DNA of 12,240 nucleotides from Patescibacteria group bacterium (GTDB taxonomy: Bacteria > Patescibacteriota > Minisyncoccia > Phycocordibacterales > UBA12445): assembly GCA_022710205.1 (NCBI GenBank), contig JAKLHJ010000022.1, positions 1-12,240 of the forward strand, in the 5' to 3' direction. Each line of letters opens with the position of its first letter. Position 1 is the stretch's first letter. Under the pieces are notes generated by a model. The model did no database searches. It had not been told where the DNA came from and saw nothing but the letters and a program-made list of their open reading frames with translations. Shown one piece after another: positions 1 through 6,635 of this stretch. Position numbers and translations under genes: made by a program.

Positions 1-1037
1 TGGGAATTTTTATTTTTACATCCGCATCTTTGGGTATTCTCACAGATAGCGTCGGTCAATTCCAAAAAACTATAATCAAACAGCTTTCCATCTTTTTTAT
101 CGGCTGGATCGCTCTCGCTTTTTGCGCCGGTATAAATTACAAAAAGTGGGATAAGCCGGCGAAATATATTTATCTCGCTTCTATACTTTTAACATTGTCG
201 GTTTTTATTCCCGGCATTGGAATGGACGCAAAAGGCGCGAGGAGCTGGATCGATCTTGGCTTTACAACTTTCCAGCCGACAGAATTTATGAAGCTCGGTT
301 TTGTTCTCCTTTATGCATCATATTTGGCGGGCATCAAAGATAAAATAAAAACATTTAAGTATGGGGTTCTGCCGTCAATTATTATTTTGGGAGTGCCTGT
401 CGGCATCTTGCTTTTGCAGAACGACCTCGGGTCTACACTTAGCCCTATCGCGGCCGGCATCGCAATGTTCCTTGTCGCGGGTGGACAGAAGAGATATGTC
501 GCGGGCGGTGTTATTGCCGCCATCATAATTGTCGCAATCACGGCATTTGTATCTCCACACGCTATGGCAAGAATAAAAACATACATCGATCCTTCCCAAA
601 ATCTTCAAGGTTCCGGGTATCACCTCAATCAGTCGCTCATTGCTGTCGGCTCCGGACAGATATTCGGCAGAGGGCTTGGCCAGAGTATTCAAAAATTCAC
701 ATTCCTCCCGGAGGCGACGGGGGACTCTATTTTCCCTGTAGCGGCCGAAGAATTCGGTTTCGTCGGAAGCACCTTCATCGTGCTGATGTTTTTGGCCTTC
801 GGTCTTCGCGGATACAAGATTGCGGGGGCGGTGCCGGACGTCTTCGGGAGATTGCTTGTTATCGGTTTTGTTACCCTTATCTTTTCACAATCTTTCATAA
901 ATATAGGCACGATGCTCGGGGTGGTGCCGATGACCGGACTGCCGCTCATCTTCTTGAGCCTTGGAGGAACGGCACTTCTTTTTTCGTTATTTGAAATGGG
1001 TATAGTTTTGAATATATCCAGATATCAAAGTAGATAA
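1..1037 (+). CDS. ftsW: Peptidoglycan glycosyltransferase FtsW (SEDS family), 5'-truncated
   Basis: This is an integral membrane SEDS-family polymerase that would join lipid II into glycan strands at the division septum. The reading frame is open from position 3 (GIFIFTSASLG, typical of the first membrane segment), so the start lies upstream of the window and the in-frame TTG at 30 is not the start. Family motifs seen in order are GARSWID (about 225-250), QPTEFMKL (about 273-296), QNDLGS, the GSGQIFGRGLGQS block, LPEATGDSIF with the expected catalytic-type Asp at 723-725, EEFGFVG, and the C-terminal NIG...VPMTGLPLIFLSLGG. About nine hydrophobic segments are visible. FtsW and its paralogue RodA are hard to separate on motifs; murG downstream favours FtsW. 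The C-terminus is complete at a TAA codon. Confidence 0.93.
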   Translation, partial: GIFIFTSASLGILTDSVGQFQKTIIKQLSIFFIGWIALAFCAGINYKKWDKPAKYIYLASILLTLSVFIPGIGMDAKGARSWIDLGFTTFQPTEFMKLGFVLLYASYLAGIKDKIKTFKYGVLPSIIILGVPVGILLLQNDLGSTLSPIAAGIAMFLVAGGQKRYVAGGVIAAIIIVAITAFVSPHAMARIKTYIDPSQNLQGSGYHLNQSLIAVGSGQIFGRGLGQSIQKFTFLPEATGDSIFPVAAEEFGFVGSTFIVLMFLAFGLRGYKIAGAVPDVFGRLLVIGFVTLIFSQSFINIGTMLGVVPMTGLPLIFLSLGGTALLFSLFEMGIVLNISRYQSR

Positions 1038-1052
1038 AACACCCACACTCGC

Positions 1053-1105
1053 TGTCATTCCCGCCCCCCGATCGCGGTCGAGGGTAAACTCCGGTGGGAA
1101 TTTAG
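1053..1105. repeat. Degenerate REP-like palindrome
   Basis: The segment starts TGTCATTCCCGCC and ends GGTGGGAATTTA. The two ends pair as ATTCCCGCC/GGTGGGAAT with one wobble, around a GC-rich interior. It matches the ends of the better-kept copies at 1126, 3785 and 6539 and looks like a decayed or expanded member of the same family. Confidence 0.5.
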
Positions 1106-1125
1106 TTTTTAAGCGGAGACACACG

Positions 1126-1153
1126 CTGGATTCCCGCCTGCGCGGGAATGACA
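1126..1153. repeat. REP-like hairpin repeat (ATTCCCGC/GCGGGAAT)
   Basis: This is an 8-bp perfect stem, ATTCCCGC (1130-1137) with GCGGGAAT (1142-1149), around the loop CTGC, flanked by CTGG and GACA. The same core recurs at 3785-3810 and twice at 6539-6609. It lies between ftsW and murG. Such elements are usually intergenic palindromic repeats; no T-tract follows, so it is not a typical terminator. Confidence 0.75.
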
Positions 1154-1201
1154 AACAGGGAGATACTTCGGAAGTGCCTGGATTAAGGAAGATTAATCCC
1201 G

Positions 1202-1207
1202 TATAAT
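1202..1207 (+). promoter_or_regulatory. Candidate -10 box for murG
   Basis: A perfect TATAAT lies 67 bp before the murG start. No good -35 hexamer is found at 16-18 bp. It is the only strong -10 in the ftsW-murG gap. Confidence 0.4.
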
Positions 1208-1274
1208 GGATATGTGATGTGGTTTATGTAAAAACTCTTAATTCTTTATTCTTAATTCATACTTCTTTTTAAAA

Positions 1275-2411
1275 ATGAAAATACTTTTTAGCGGAGGGGG
1301 GACTGGTGGTCATTTTTACCCCATAATCGCGATTGCTCAAGGCATAAATCAGATAGTAGAGAGAGAAAAGCTCGTCGGAGTGAACATTTATTTTATGTCT
1401 GATTCGCCTTATGACGAGAGACTTCTTTTTGAGAACGGCATAACATTCAAGAAGGCTTCCGCCGGCAAGCTCAGGAAATATTTTTCTTTAAGAAATTATT
1501 TTGTAGATCCGTTCAAAACTCTTTGGGGCATAATTACGGCTACATGGAAATTGTTTTGGATATATCCGGACGTCGTGTTTGGTAAGGGCGGATACGCTAG
1601 CTTCCCTGCATTATGGGCGGCGAGGATATTGCGCATACCGGTATTCATACATGAATCCGATTCTATTCCGGGGAGGGTCAATCTCATCGCCGGAAAGTGG
1701 GGAATCACAAAAAGAGTCGCATGCTCTTATCCTGAAGCAATGACATATTTCCCGGAGGGAAAGACCGCGCTCACGGGCAATCCGATTAGAAAGGAGCTTC
1801 TCGAGCCGACGACAAAAGGTTCTCACGAATATTTTGGTTTAGAAAAAGGAGTTCCGATTATTTTTATAGTCGGAGGTTCACAGGGAGCCCAAAACATAAA
1901 CGACGTTATCGTTGATTCATTACCCCTACTTGTTGAGAAATATCAGATCGTCCATCACACAGGAAAAGATAATTTTAGGGACGTCGCCGGCCGCGCAGCC
2001 TTTCTTTTGGAAAAAAGTGAGCACAAAGACAGATACAAGCCTTACGCGTTTTTGGATGAGACAGCTCTGAAGATGATTGCGGGTGCCGCCTCTCTCGTGA
2101 TATCGCGCGCGGGATCAACTATCTTTGAAATTGCGGCATGGGGACTTCCAAGCATCATAATTCCTATCCCCGAAGAGATAAGTAGGGACCAGAGGAAGAA
2201 CGCATTTTCTTACGCCAGAGTCAGCGACGCCATCGTCCTTGAGGAAAGAAACCTCAGCTCCTCAATTCTCACCTCGGAAATAGATAGAGTGCTTAATGAT
2301 CCTCAGCTGCAGGAAACAATGAAAGTGGGTGCCGCAAAATTTGCAAAAAAAGACGCGGCGATTAAAATAGCCGAAGAGCTAATTAAGCTCGGACTTGAAC
2401 ACGAGAAATAA
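1275..2411 (+). CDS. murG: MurG, UDP-GlcNAc transferase forming lipid II
   Basis: MurG transfers GlcNAc from UDP-GlcNAc to undecaprenyl-pyrophosphoryl-MurNAc-pentapeptide at the inner face of the membrane, giving lipid II, the substrate of FtsW. At 378 aa it is close to the usual family length. Visible motifs are the N-terminal GGTGGH loop (residues 8-13), GKGGYASFPA, HESDSIPGRVN (family HEQNxxPGxxN), TGNPIR, GGSQGAQNIN opening the second Rossmann domain, and SRAGSTIFEIAAWGLP (277-292) with E285 at the sugar-nucleotide site, followed by DQRKNA (305-310). There is no Shine-Dalgarno before the ATG, in contrast to the unknown genes downstream. Its stop codon directly abuts the gltX ATG (TAAATG), so the two are probably co-transcribed. 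Confidence 0.95.
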   Translation: MKILFSGGGTGGHFYPIIAIAQGINQIVEREKLVGVNIYFMSDSPYDERLLFENGITFKKASAGKLRKYFSLRNYFVDPFKTLWGIITATWKLFWIYPDVVFGKGGYASFPALWAARILRIPVFIHESDSIPGRVNLIAGKWGITKRVACSYPEAMTYFPEGKTALTGNPIRKELLEPTTKGSHEYFGLEKGVPIIFIVGGSQGAQNINDVIVDSLPLLVEKYQIVHHTGKDNFRDVAGRAAFLLEKSEHKDRYKPYAFLDETALKMIAGAASLVISRAGSTIFEIAAWGLPSIIIPIPEEISRDQRKNAFSYARVSDAIVLEERNLSSSILTSEIDRVLNDPQLQETMKVGAAKFAKKDAAIKIAEELIKLGLEHEK

Positions 2412-3725
2412 ATGGAAACTCCAAAAACAAAGGCGATAACGCGCTTTCCGCCGTCACCAACAGGTAATTTGCATGTGGGCGGTCTCCGCACAGCGCTTTT
2501 TAATTATCTTTACGCCAAAAGAATGGGCGGCGAGATGGTTTTTAGAATTGAAGACACAGACAAGGAGAGATCAAAAAAAGAATACGAACAAAATATTTTG
2601 GACTCACTAAATTGGGTCGGAATAAAAGTCGGCGAGCCATGGAGGCAGTCGGAAAGAACAGAGGTCTACAAGGGACACCTGAAGAAGATGATCGATTCCG
2701 GACTCGCATATATTTCAAAGGAAACTCCGAAAGAAGAGGGGGAAAGAGCCGAAGTTATACGTTTCAAAAATCCGAATAAAAAGATTGCTTTTGAAGATTT
2801 GATATTGGGCACGATAGAGGTGGACACGACCGATCTTGGCGACTTCGTAATAGCAAAAGACCTAGAAACACCGCTCTATCATTTGGCTGTTGTGGTGGAT
2901 GATTTTGACATGGGCGTAACGCACATAATTCGCGGTCAGGAGCACATTGCGAACACACCTAGACAAATCCTCATTCAGGAGGCAATCGGCGCTCCTAGGC
3001 CATTTTACGGCCATATACCGCTAATTTTAGCCCCAGATAAGACCAAATTGTCCAAAAGGCACGGTGCTGTGTCTGTAACGCAGTATAAGGACGAAGGATA
3101 CTTGCCCGAGGTGCTTGTGAACTTCCTTGCCCTTATCGGATGGAACCCGGGGAACGACAGAGAATTTTTCACTTTAGATGAGCTTTGTAAGGAGTTCTCT
3201 TTGGAGAAAGTTCAGAAATCGAGCGGTGTCTTTGACGTGAAAAAGTTGAACTGGATGAACAAGGAATATATAAAGAAACTTCCGAAAGAGAGACTCACAG
3301 AACTTGTCCTGGAAAGAGTTCCGAAAGACAAAAAAGATTTTCCTTCGTTCTCTCAAGTTTTTGAAAAAATACTTCCGATAATCGTAGACAGGATTGAGAG
3401 ATTTGATGAGGTTACAAAAATGTTCGAGGCGGGTGAGTTTGATTATTTCTTCGCCGATCCGGTCTATGAAAAATCGCTTCTAAAGAACACGTCGCATCTA
3501 CCAAAACTTCTTGATATTTTGGGTGGGATTACGGATGACAACTGGAACGCGGCAGGGATAAAATCTGCTGTTTGGGACTTCGCAACAGAGGTGGGCAGGG
3601 GAGAGGTTTTGTGGCCAATGAGAGTATCGCTCTCCGGCCGCGAGAAGTCTCCGGACCCATTCACACTCGCGGAGGTGCTGGGTAAAGAGGAGACCGTTCG
3701 AAGAATAAAAATGTCCCTAGAATAA
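2412..3725 (+). CDS. gltX: Glutamyl-tRNA synthetase (class I, GluRS)
   Basis: This cytoplasmic enzyme charges tRNA with glutamate. The class I signature is clear: PPSPTGNLHVGG with the HIGH-type HVGG at residues 21-24, FRIEDTDKERS (about 44-54), IRGQEHIANTP, and the KMSKS-type loop KLSKR at 212-216. At 437 aa it is shorter than typical 460-500 aa bacterial GluRS, with compact central and C-terminal parts. It starts at the base after the murG stop, with no recognisable Shine-Dalgarno, so translation may depend on ribosomes finishing murG. No glutaminyl-tRNA synthetase is seen in the window. In many such bacteria GluRS also charges tRNA-Gln and an amidotransferase corrects it, but that cannot be read from this sequence. 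Confidence 0.95.
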   Translation: METPKTKAITRFPPSPTGNLHVGGLRTALFNYLYAKRMGGEMVFRIEDTDKERSKKEYEQNILDSLNWVGIKVGEPWRQSERTEVYKGHLKKMIDSGLAYISKETPKEEGERAEVIRFKNPNKKIAFEDLILGTIEVDTTDLGDFVIAKDLETPLYHLAVVVDDFDMGVTHIIRGQEHIANTPRQILIQEAIGAPRPFYGHIPLILAPDKTKLSKRHGAVSVTQYKDEGYLPEVLVNFLALIGWNPGNDREFFTLDELCKEFSLEKVQKSSGVFDVKKLNWMNKEYIKKLPKERLTELVLERVPKDKKDFPSFSQVFEKILPIIVDRIERFDEVTKMFEAGEFDYFFADPVYEKSLLKNTSHLPKLLDILGGITDDNWNAAGIKSAVWDFATEVGRGEVLWPMRVSLSGREKSPDPFTLAEVLGKEETVRRIKMSLE

Positions 3726-3733
3726 TATTCTCT

Positions 3734-3779
3734 TGTCATTGCTAGTGAAGCGCCTGCCTGCGCAGGCAGGCAATCCAGG
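3734..3779. repeat. REP-like palindrome with 18-bp perfect core
   Basis: The element runs from TGTCATTGC to GCAATCCAGG. Positions 3753-3770 form a perfect palindrome made of CCTGCCTGC and its complement, with weaker pairing of the outer ends. It lies just past the gltX stop, beside a second repeat at 3785. Confidence 0.65.
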
Positions 3780-3784
3780 AAAAA

Positions 3785-3810
3785 TGTCATTCCCGTGAAA
3801 ACGGGAATCC
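3785..3810. repeat. REP-like hairpin repeat (ATTCCCGT/ACGGGAAT)
   Basis: This is an 8-bp perfect stem (3789-3796 with 3801-3808) closed by a GAAA tetraloop, within TGTCATTCCC...GGGAATCC. It is the same family as 1126-1153 and 6539-6609. A run of seven T follows from 3812, so it could also serve as a terminator for murG-gltX transcription. Confidence 0.65.
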
Positions 3811-3820
3811 ATTTTTTTCT

Positions 3821-3848
3821 TTGACAAATCGTCAAAAAGGTGTAGTTT
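3821..3848 (+). promoter_or_regulatory. Promoter of the 3905-5045 unit
   Basis: A perfect -35 TTGACA (3821-3826), 16-bp spacer and -10-like TAGTTT (3843-3848). The -35 sits in TCTTTGACA, the same context as the candidate promoters at 7798 (TCTTTACA) and 9557 (TCTTTACA). Transcription would start about 50 bp before the first gene. Confidence 0.55.
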
Positions 3849-3904
3849 TATTGAAGATATTTAGAACTTTAAAAACAAAAAGACTACAGAAAGGGTGATG
3901 CTGA

Positions 3905-4450
3905 ATGTCTAATCCTGTTAAGTACAGGCCTTGGGGTAAAAATTCACTGGGACTCGGTTTAAGTTTCGGAGACGTCTTTTTTAAAGAAGAGAGGCCTCTG
4001 CCCGATAACTTTGACCCGAAGAAACTGGAACTCGTATCCCTTTGTAGTCTTGGAGAAAAAGAGAGCTTAAAGGAAAGAATCGGGTCTCTTAAGGAGTTCT
4101 ACATTTTTCCGTCAATTTCGGATCTTGAGGGAGAAATCCCGGCTCATGAGTGGCAGAATTTAGTCTATTTGAAGCCGGAGATCACCGAAGTTATTAGAAT
4201 CCTCACGGATGGTGGCCGTATTCGTACCGAAGTAGTTTTGTTGGGAGAAGTGCATAAGATAAGATGCAGGAAATCAGAAAGATCCAAGAAACTAGTTAAT
4301 ATCGGGCTGGCTGCTATCCAATTCCGAGAGGGAGGCATCGAGCCTCCCTGGCCATTTCAGTGGGGGTACCGCCTCGCGCATATCTCCAACCCAATCGTTG
4401 CTAGCGGGGACGCCAAGAACGCTTTTGTTCTGGTTTATCCTGTCGAATAA
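3905..4450 (+). CDS. Hypothetical soluble protein, first gene of a three-gene unit
   Basis: This is a 181-aa protein with no family I recognise. It has no signal peptide or membrane segment and a mixed, charged composition: an N-terminal part with KYRPWGKNSLGLGLSFG, a middle with EWQNLVYLKPEITEVIRIL, and a basic stretch HKIRCRKSERSKK followed by an aromatic/Gly/Pro-rich tail. The start is fixed by a strong Shine-Dalgarno, AGAAAGGGTGAT at 3888-3899. The same leader is almost repeated before the next gene. It is preceded by a TTGACA promoter and followed 29 bp later by two membrane-protein genes. An 8-bp stem hairpin, AGGGAGGC/GCCTCCCT at 4329-4349, lies inside the coding region. Function is unknown; the context suggests a partner of the membrane proteins downstream. 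Confidence 0.75.
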   Translation: MSNPVKYRPWGKNSLGLGLSFGDVFFKEERPLPDNFDPKKLELVSLCSLGEKESLKERIGSLKEFYIFPSISDLEGEIPAHEWQNLVYLKPEITEVIRILTDGGRIRTEVVLLGEVHKIRCRKSERSKKLVNIGLAAIQFREGGIEPPWPFQWGYRLAHISNPIVASGDAKNAFVLVYPVE

Positions 4451-4479
4451 TAAACGCCAACAGAAAGGGATGATGTCTG

Positions 4480-4701
4480 ATGCAGAATGAAGAACTTTGG
4501 GAGATTTTGTGCCAGATGTTCGCTAGCCTATATCTCATGGCGCTTGCGATTTGCGGCTTAAAGGAGAGTTGGTTTCTCGTTTGGACTCTCTTGTTTTTGC
4601 TTTTCGCGGCTATTGTAGTCCGCAGTTCTTCCTCAGAAGTGGACGACGAGGCTGTTGTTGTCGTCGATGATTCGGACGATGAAGAGGAGGAAAAGAGATG
4701 A
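4480..4701 (+). CDS. Small membrane protein with acidic C-terminal tail
   Basis: A 73-aa protein with two predicted hydrophobic segments (about residues 12-28 and 31-48) separated by a short LKESW turn. It then has a Ser-rich linker and a strongly acidic tail rich in D and E up to the final KR. A helical hairpin with both ends on the same side is likely. The start is set by AGAAAGGGA about 11 bp upstream, nearly identical to the leader of the gene before. Its stop overlaps the next start in ATGA, which implies coupled translation. No family is recognised. The acidic tail could bind basic proteins or cations, but that is only a guess. Confidence 0.75.
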   Translation: MQNEELWEILCQMFASLYLMALAICGLKESWFLVWTLLFLLFAAIVVRSSSSEVDDEAVVVVDDSDDEEEEKR

Positions 4702-5045
4702 GCACATTGCTTATGGTGGGAAAGTCCATGGCCGCTTTTGACGCCACCATGTGGGTTCCGTTCGGTCTTTGCATGTTGCTCCTTATCTATCTGTTGCCAC
4801 GTACGGGGATTATCGCGTCTCTCTTTCTCTTCCTCATTCGTCCGGCATGGTTTGTGATATTTCTCATCATGCTTTTTGAGCCTCCTTTTACCGTTACCTT
4901 TATGGTTGATATGAGAGTGAATGGATTTTTGACCGCGGTGGGTCAGTACCTTTTTATCAAAGCCATTCTTTGGACCCCGTTCGCTTTCGCGTTGTATTTC
5001 GATTACAAAAATCGAAGCAGACTTTTCCGCTGGTTTAAGAAGTAA
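4698..5045 (+). CDS. Hypothetical three-segment membrane protein
   Basis: A 115-aa hydrophobic protein with about three membrane segments (roughly residues 18-35, 38-60 and 80-102). It has a short N-terminus and a basic C-terminal tail (DYKNRSRLFRWFKK) that would be expected to face the cytoplasm. The ATG overlaps the upstream stop codon (ATGA), and a strong AGGAGG Shine-Dalgarno lies inside the end of the previous gene, hidden in its acidic-tail codons. A clean terminator follows six bases after the stop, so this is the last gene of the unit. No family is recognised. The basic tail and the acidic tail of its neighbour might interact (inference). Confidence 0.75.
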   Translation: MSTLLMVGKSMAAFDATMWVPFGLCMLLLIYLLPRTGIIASLFLFLIRPAWFVIFLIMLFEPPFTVTFMVDMRVNGFLTAVGQYLFIKAILWTPFAFALYFDYKNRSRLFRWFKK

Positions 5046-5050
5046 ACAAA

Positions 5051-5074
5051 AGCCCCTCTATGGAGGGGCTTTTT
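5051..5074 (+). terminator. Rho-independent terminator of the 3905-5045 unit
   Basis: Perfect 8-bp stem AGCCCCTC (5051-5058) with GAGGGGCT (5063-5070), loop TATG, followed by a T-tract (5070-5074). It starts six bases after the stop codon. Confidence 0.9.
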
Positions 5075-5076
5075 CT

Positions 5077-5145
5077 CCTCCAAAATTTTTGTCCGTTATT
5101 GGTTTGTTTGAAGATAAAATTACAAAAGGTGAAAAATTTAGGCGG
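5077..5145. repeat. Loose inverted repeat CCTCCAAAATTT / AAATTTAGGCGG
   Basis: CCTCCAAAATTTTTG (5077-5091) and GAAAAATTTAGGCGG (5131-5145) are inverted relative to each other with three mismatches. A tighter version of the same sequence lies at 9485-9518, also directly after a terminator. Role unknown. Confidence 0.4.
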
Positions 5146-5162
5146 ATAAATCTTCGCAAATG

Positions 5163-5171
5163 TGATAAAAT
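5163..5171 (+). promoter_or_regulatory. Extended -10 promoter of the M23 peptidase
   Basis: TGATAAAAT (TG, one base, TAAAAT at 5166-5171) ends 10 bp before the start codon. Transcription would begin at about 5178, leaving almost no leader. There is no clear -35 and no Shine-Dalgarno. Confidence 0.45.
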
Positions 5172-5181
5172 TAAATGACAG

Positions 5182-6531
5182 ATGTTTTTGCTGAACAAAA
5201 AGCGAGATGTTTGGTTTTTTTCTATACTGCTTTTGTGCGCGGGTTTTTCTTTTATGGCCGTGAGAGCGCTTGCGGAAAATGCATCGCCGTCTGAAAGTCG
5301 TTCCGAAATAGATACGTTAAAGAACGAGATTGAGACAAGAAATAATGAAATAAAAAAGTTGGAGGAAGAGATTGCGCTATTAGATAAGTCTATAGAGAAA
5401 ACACAGGGGCAGGCTAAATCGTTAAAAAATGAATTGAGCGTAATAAATAATACAATATCTCAATTAAATAAGCAGGTGAAGGTTACGGAGACAAAGATAC
5501 AGTCGACTGAATTAAATATTCAAAAGCTTTCTATCGAAATAAAAGATAAAGAAAAAAACATCACAGAAGACAAAACTTCCGTCGGGGAAATGATACAGAC
5601 AATGCAACAGATAGACCTAACTTCGCCGATAGAGGTGGTTTTGTCTGGCGATAATTTTAGTGATGCGTGGGTGGAGGTGGATTACCTAGAGCGCGTTCAA
5701 AAAAGTGTGAATGAAAGGATAAACGATCTCGAAATAAAGAAGAAAAGTCTTGAAGAGAACAAGACCGAGCTGGCCGCAGAAAAAGCGTCATTAAATAGTT
5801 TACGTTCGCGCCTTTTGGATCAAAAAAATATCGCCAATCAGGGTAAGAAAAATAAAAACAGCTTGCTTGCCGAAACCCAAAATCAGGAGGCGAACTATAA
5901 AAAGTTGCTGGCTAGCACAAAGGCAAAGAAAGATAATTTAGAAAGAGAGCTTTTTAATTATGAAGCACAGCTTAAGGTGGCCATTGATCCAAATAGCTAT
6001 CCGAAGGCAGGGACAAGCGTTTTGGCTTGGCCGGTAAATCCTCCATATATCACTCAGAAATTTGGCAAGACGAGTGATTCAGGTAGATTGTATGCTTCAG
6101 GGACGCATAACGGAGTCGACTTTAGGGCAAAGACAGGGACGCCTCTTGTAGCTACGGCGCCCGGGACCGTCGTCGGAATAGGAGATACAGATATCGCGTG
6201 CAAGGGCGTTTCTTATGGCAAATGGGTTCTTATAAGACACACGAACGGCTTGGCTACTCTCTACGGGCACCTTAGCTTGATCAAGGCTTACGCCGGGGAG
6301 GAGCTACAAACAGGAGATATTATTGGTTATAGTGGTAATACGGGCTACTCGGAGGGGCCACATTTGCACTTTGGACTCTTTGTGGCGAACGCGGTAAGAA
6401 TAACTGGTCCGACCGAGTATAAGAGTAAGGTCTGTGGGACGTATCTAAGGATGCCGATTGCGCCGACAAATGCTTATCTTGATCCGCTCGCGTACTTGCC
6501 GATTACGGGTAGTAATATAAAAACCGATTAA
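5182..6531 (+). CDS. Exported EnvC-like M23 peptidase with coiled coil
   Basis: A 449-aa secreted or membrane-anchored protein. It begins with basic residues and a hydrophobic segment (about 10-27), with a possible signal peptidase site after A31 (ALA|EN). Residues about 40-265 are highly charged, heptad-like coiled coil, as in EnvC/NlpD-type division hydrolase activators. The C-terminal LytM/M23 domain (about 290-440) keeps the zinc and catalytic residues: H309 and D313 (HNGVD), H363 (YGH), and H394/H396 (HLH). It is therefore probably an active peptidoglycan endopeptidase rather than a degenerate activator. The ATG at 5182 is favoured because it gives a proper signal sequence; no Shine-Dalgarno is present. 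It probably acts at the cell wall during growth or division, consistent with ftsW, murG and alr nearby. Confidence 0.9.
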   Translation: MFLLNKKRDVWFFSILLLCAGFSFMAVRALAENASPSESRSEIDTLKNEIETRNNEIKKLEEEIALLDKSIEKTQGQAKSLKNELSVINNTISQLNKQVKVTETKIQSTELNIQKLSIEIKDKEKNITEDKTSVGEMIQTMQQIDLTSPIEVVLSGDNFSDAWVEVDYLERVQKSVNERINDLEIKKKSLEENKTELAAEKASLNSLRSRLLDQKNIANQGKKNKNSLLAETQNQEANYKKLLASTKAKKDNLERELFNYEAQLKVAIDPNSYPKAGTSVLAWPVNPPYITQKFGKTSDSGRLYASGTHNGVDFRAKTGTPLVATAPGTVVGIGDTDIACKGVSYGKWVLIRHTNGLATLYGHLSLIKAYAGEELQTGDIIGYSGNTGYSEGPHLHFGLFVANAVRITGPTEYKSKVCGTYLRMPIAPTNAYLDPLAYLPITGSNIKTD

Positions 6532-6538
6532 GGTTGTT

Positions 6539-6609
6539 TGTCATTCCCGCGAAGGCGGGAATCTATATTTACTGCTCTATACTGGATTCCCGCCTTCGCG
6601 GGAATGACA
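6539..6609. repeat. Mirrored pair of REP-like hairpins
   Basis: A 25-bp unit (6539-6563), beginning TGTCATTCCCGC and ending GCGGGAATC, is repeated as its exact reverse complement at 6585-6609, with 21 bp between. Each unit is itself a hairpin (ATTCCCGC/GCGGGAAT, loop GAAG or CTTC). The core is shared with 1126-1153 and 3785-3810. It fills the gap between the M23 gene and alr. Confidence 0.85.
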
Positions 6610-6617
6610 GAGGGGGG

Positions 6618-6623
6618 TAAGAT
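6618..6623 (+). promoter_or_regulatory. Weak candidate -10 box for alr
   Basis: TAAGAT lies 12 bp before the alr ATG, which would give a very short or absent leader. A second AT-rich hexamer, TAAAAT (6629-6634), is too close to the start to place +1 upstream. No -35 is visible. Confidence 0.25.
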
Positions 6624-6635
6624 TGCAATAAAATC

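Noticed and set aside
311..949. Reverse-strand open frames across ftsW, and similar ones across murG, gltX, alr and the unknown genes
   Set aside because: They lie opposite well-supported genes, have no ribosome sites or promoters and encode no recognisable motif.
4324..4387. Minus-strand sequence vaguely like a serine tRNA (GGAGATAT start, 5-bp GGAGG/CCTCC arm with a seven-base loop) inside the 3905 gene
   Set aside because: Only 64 nt long, the acceptor ends do not pair, the anticodon loop is one base short and no D-stem forms. The frame carries a well-supported gene with a strong ribosome site.
1053..6609. Repeats with the GTCATTCCCG core as a CRISPR array
   Set aside because: They are scattered singly or in inverted pairs in intergenic gaps, not in tandem with uniform spacers, and no cas genes are present.
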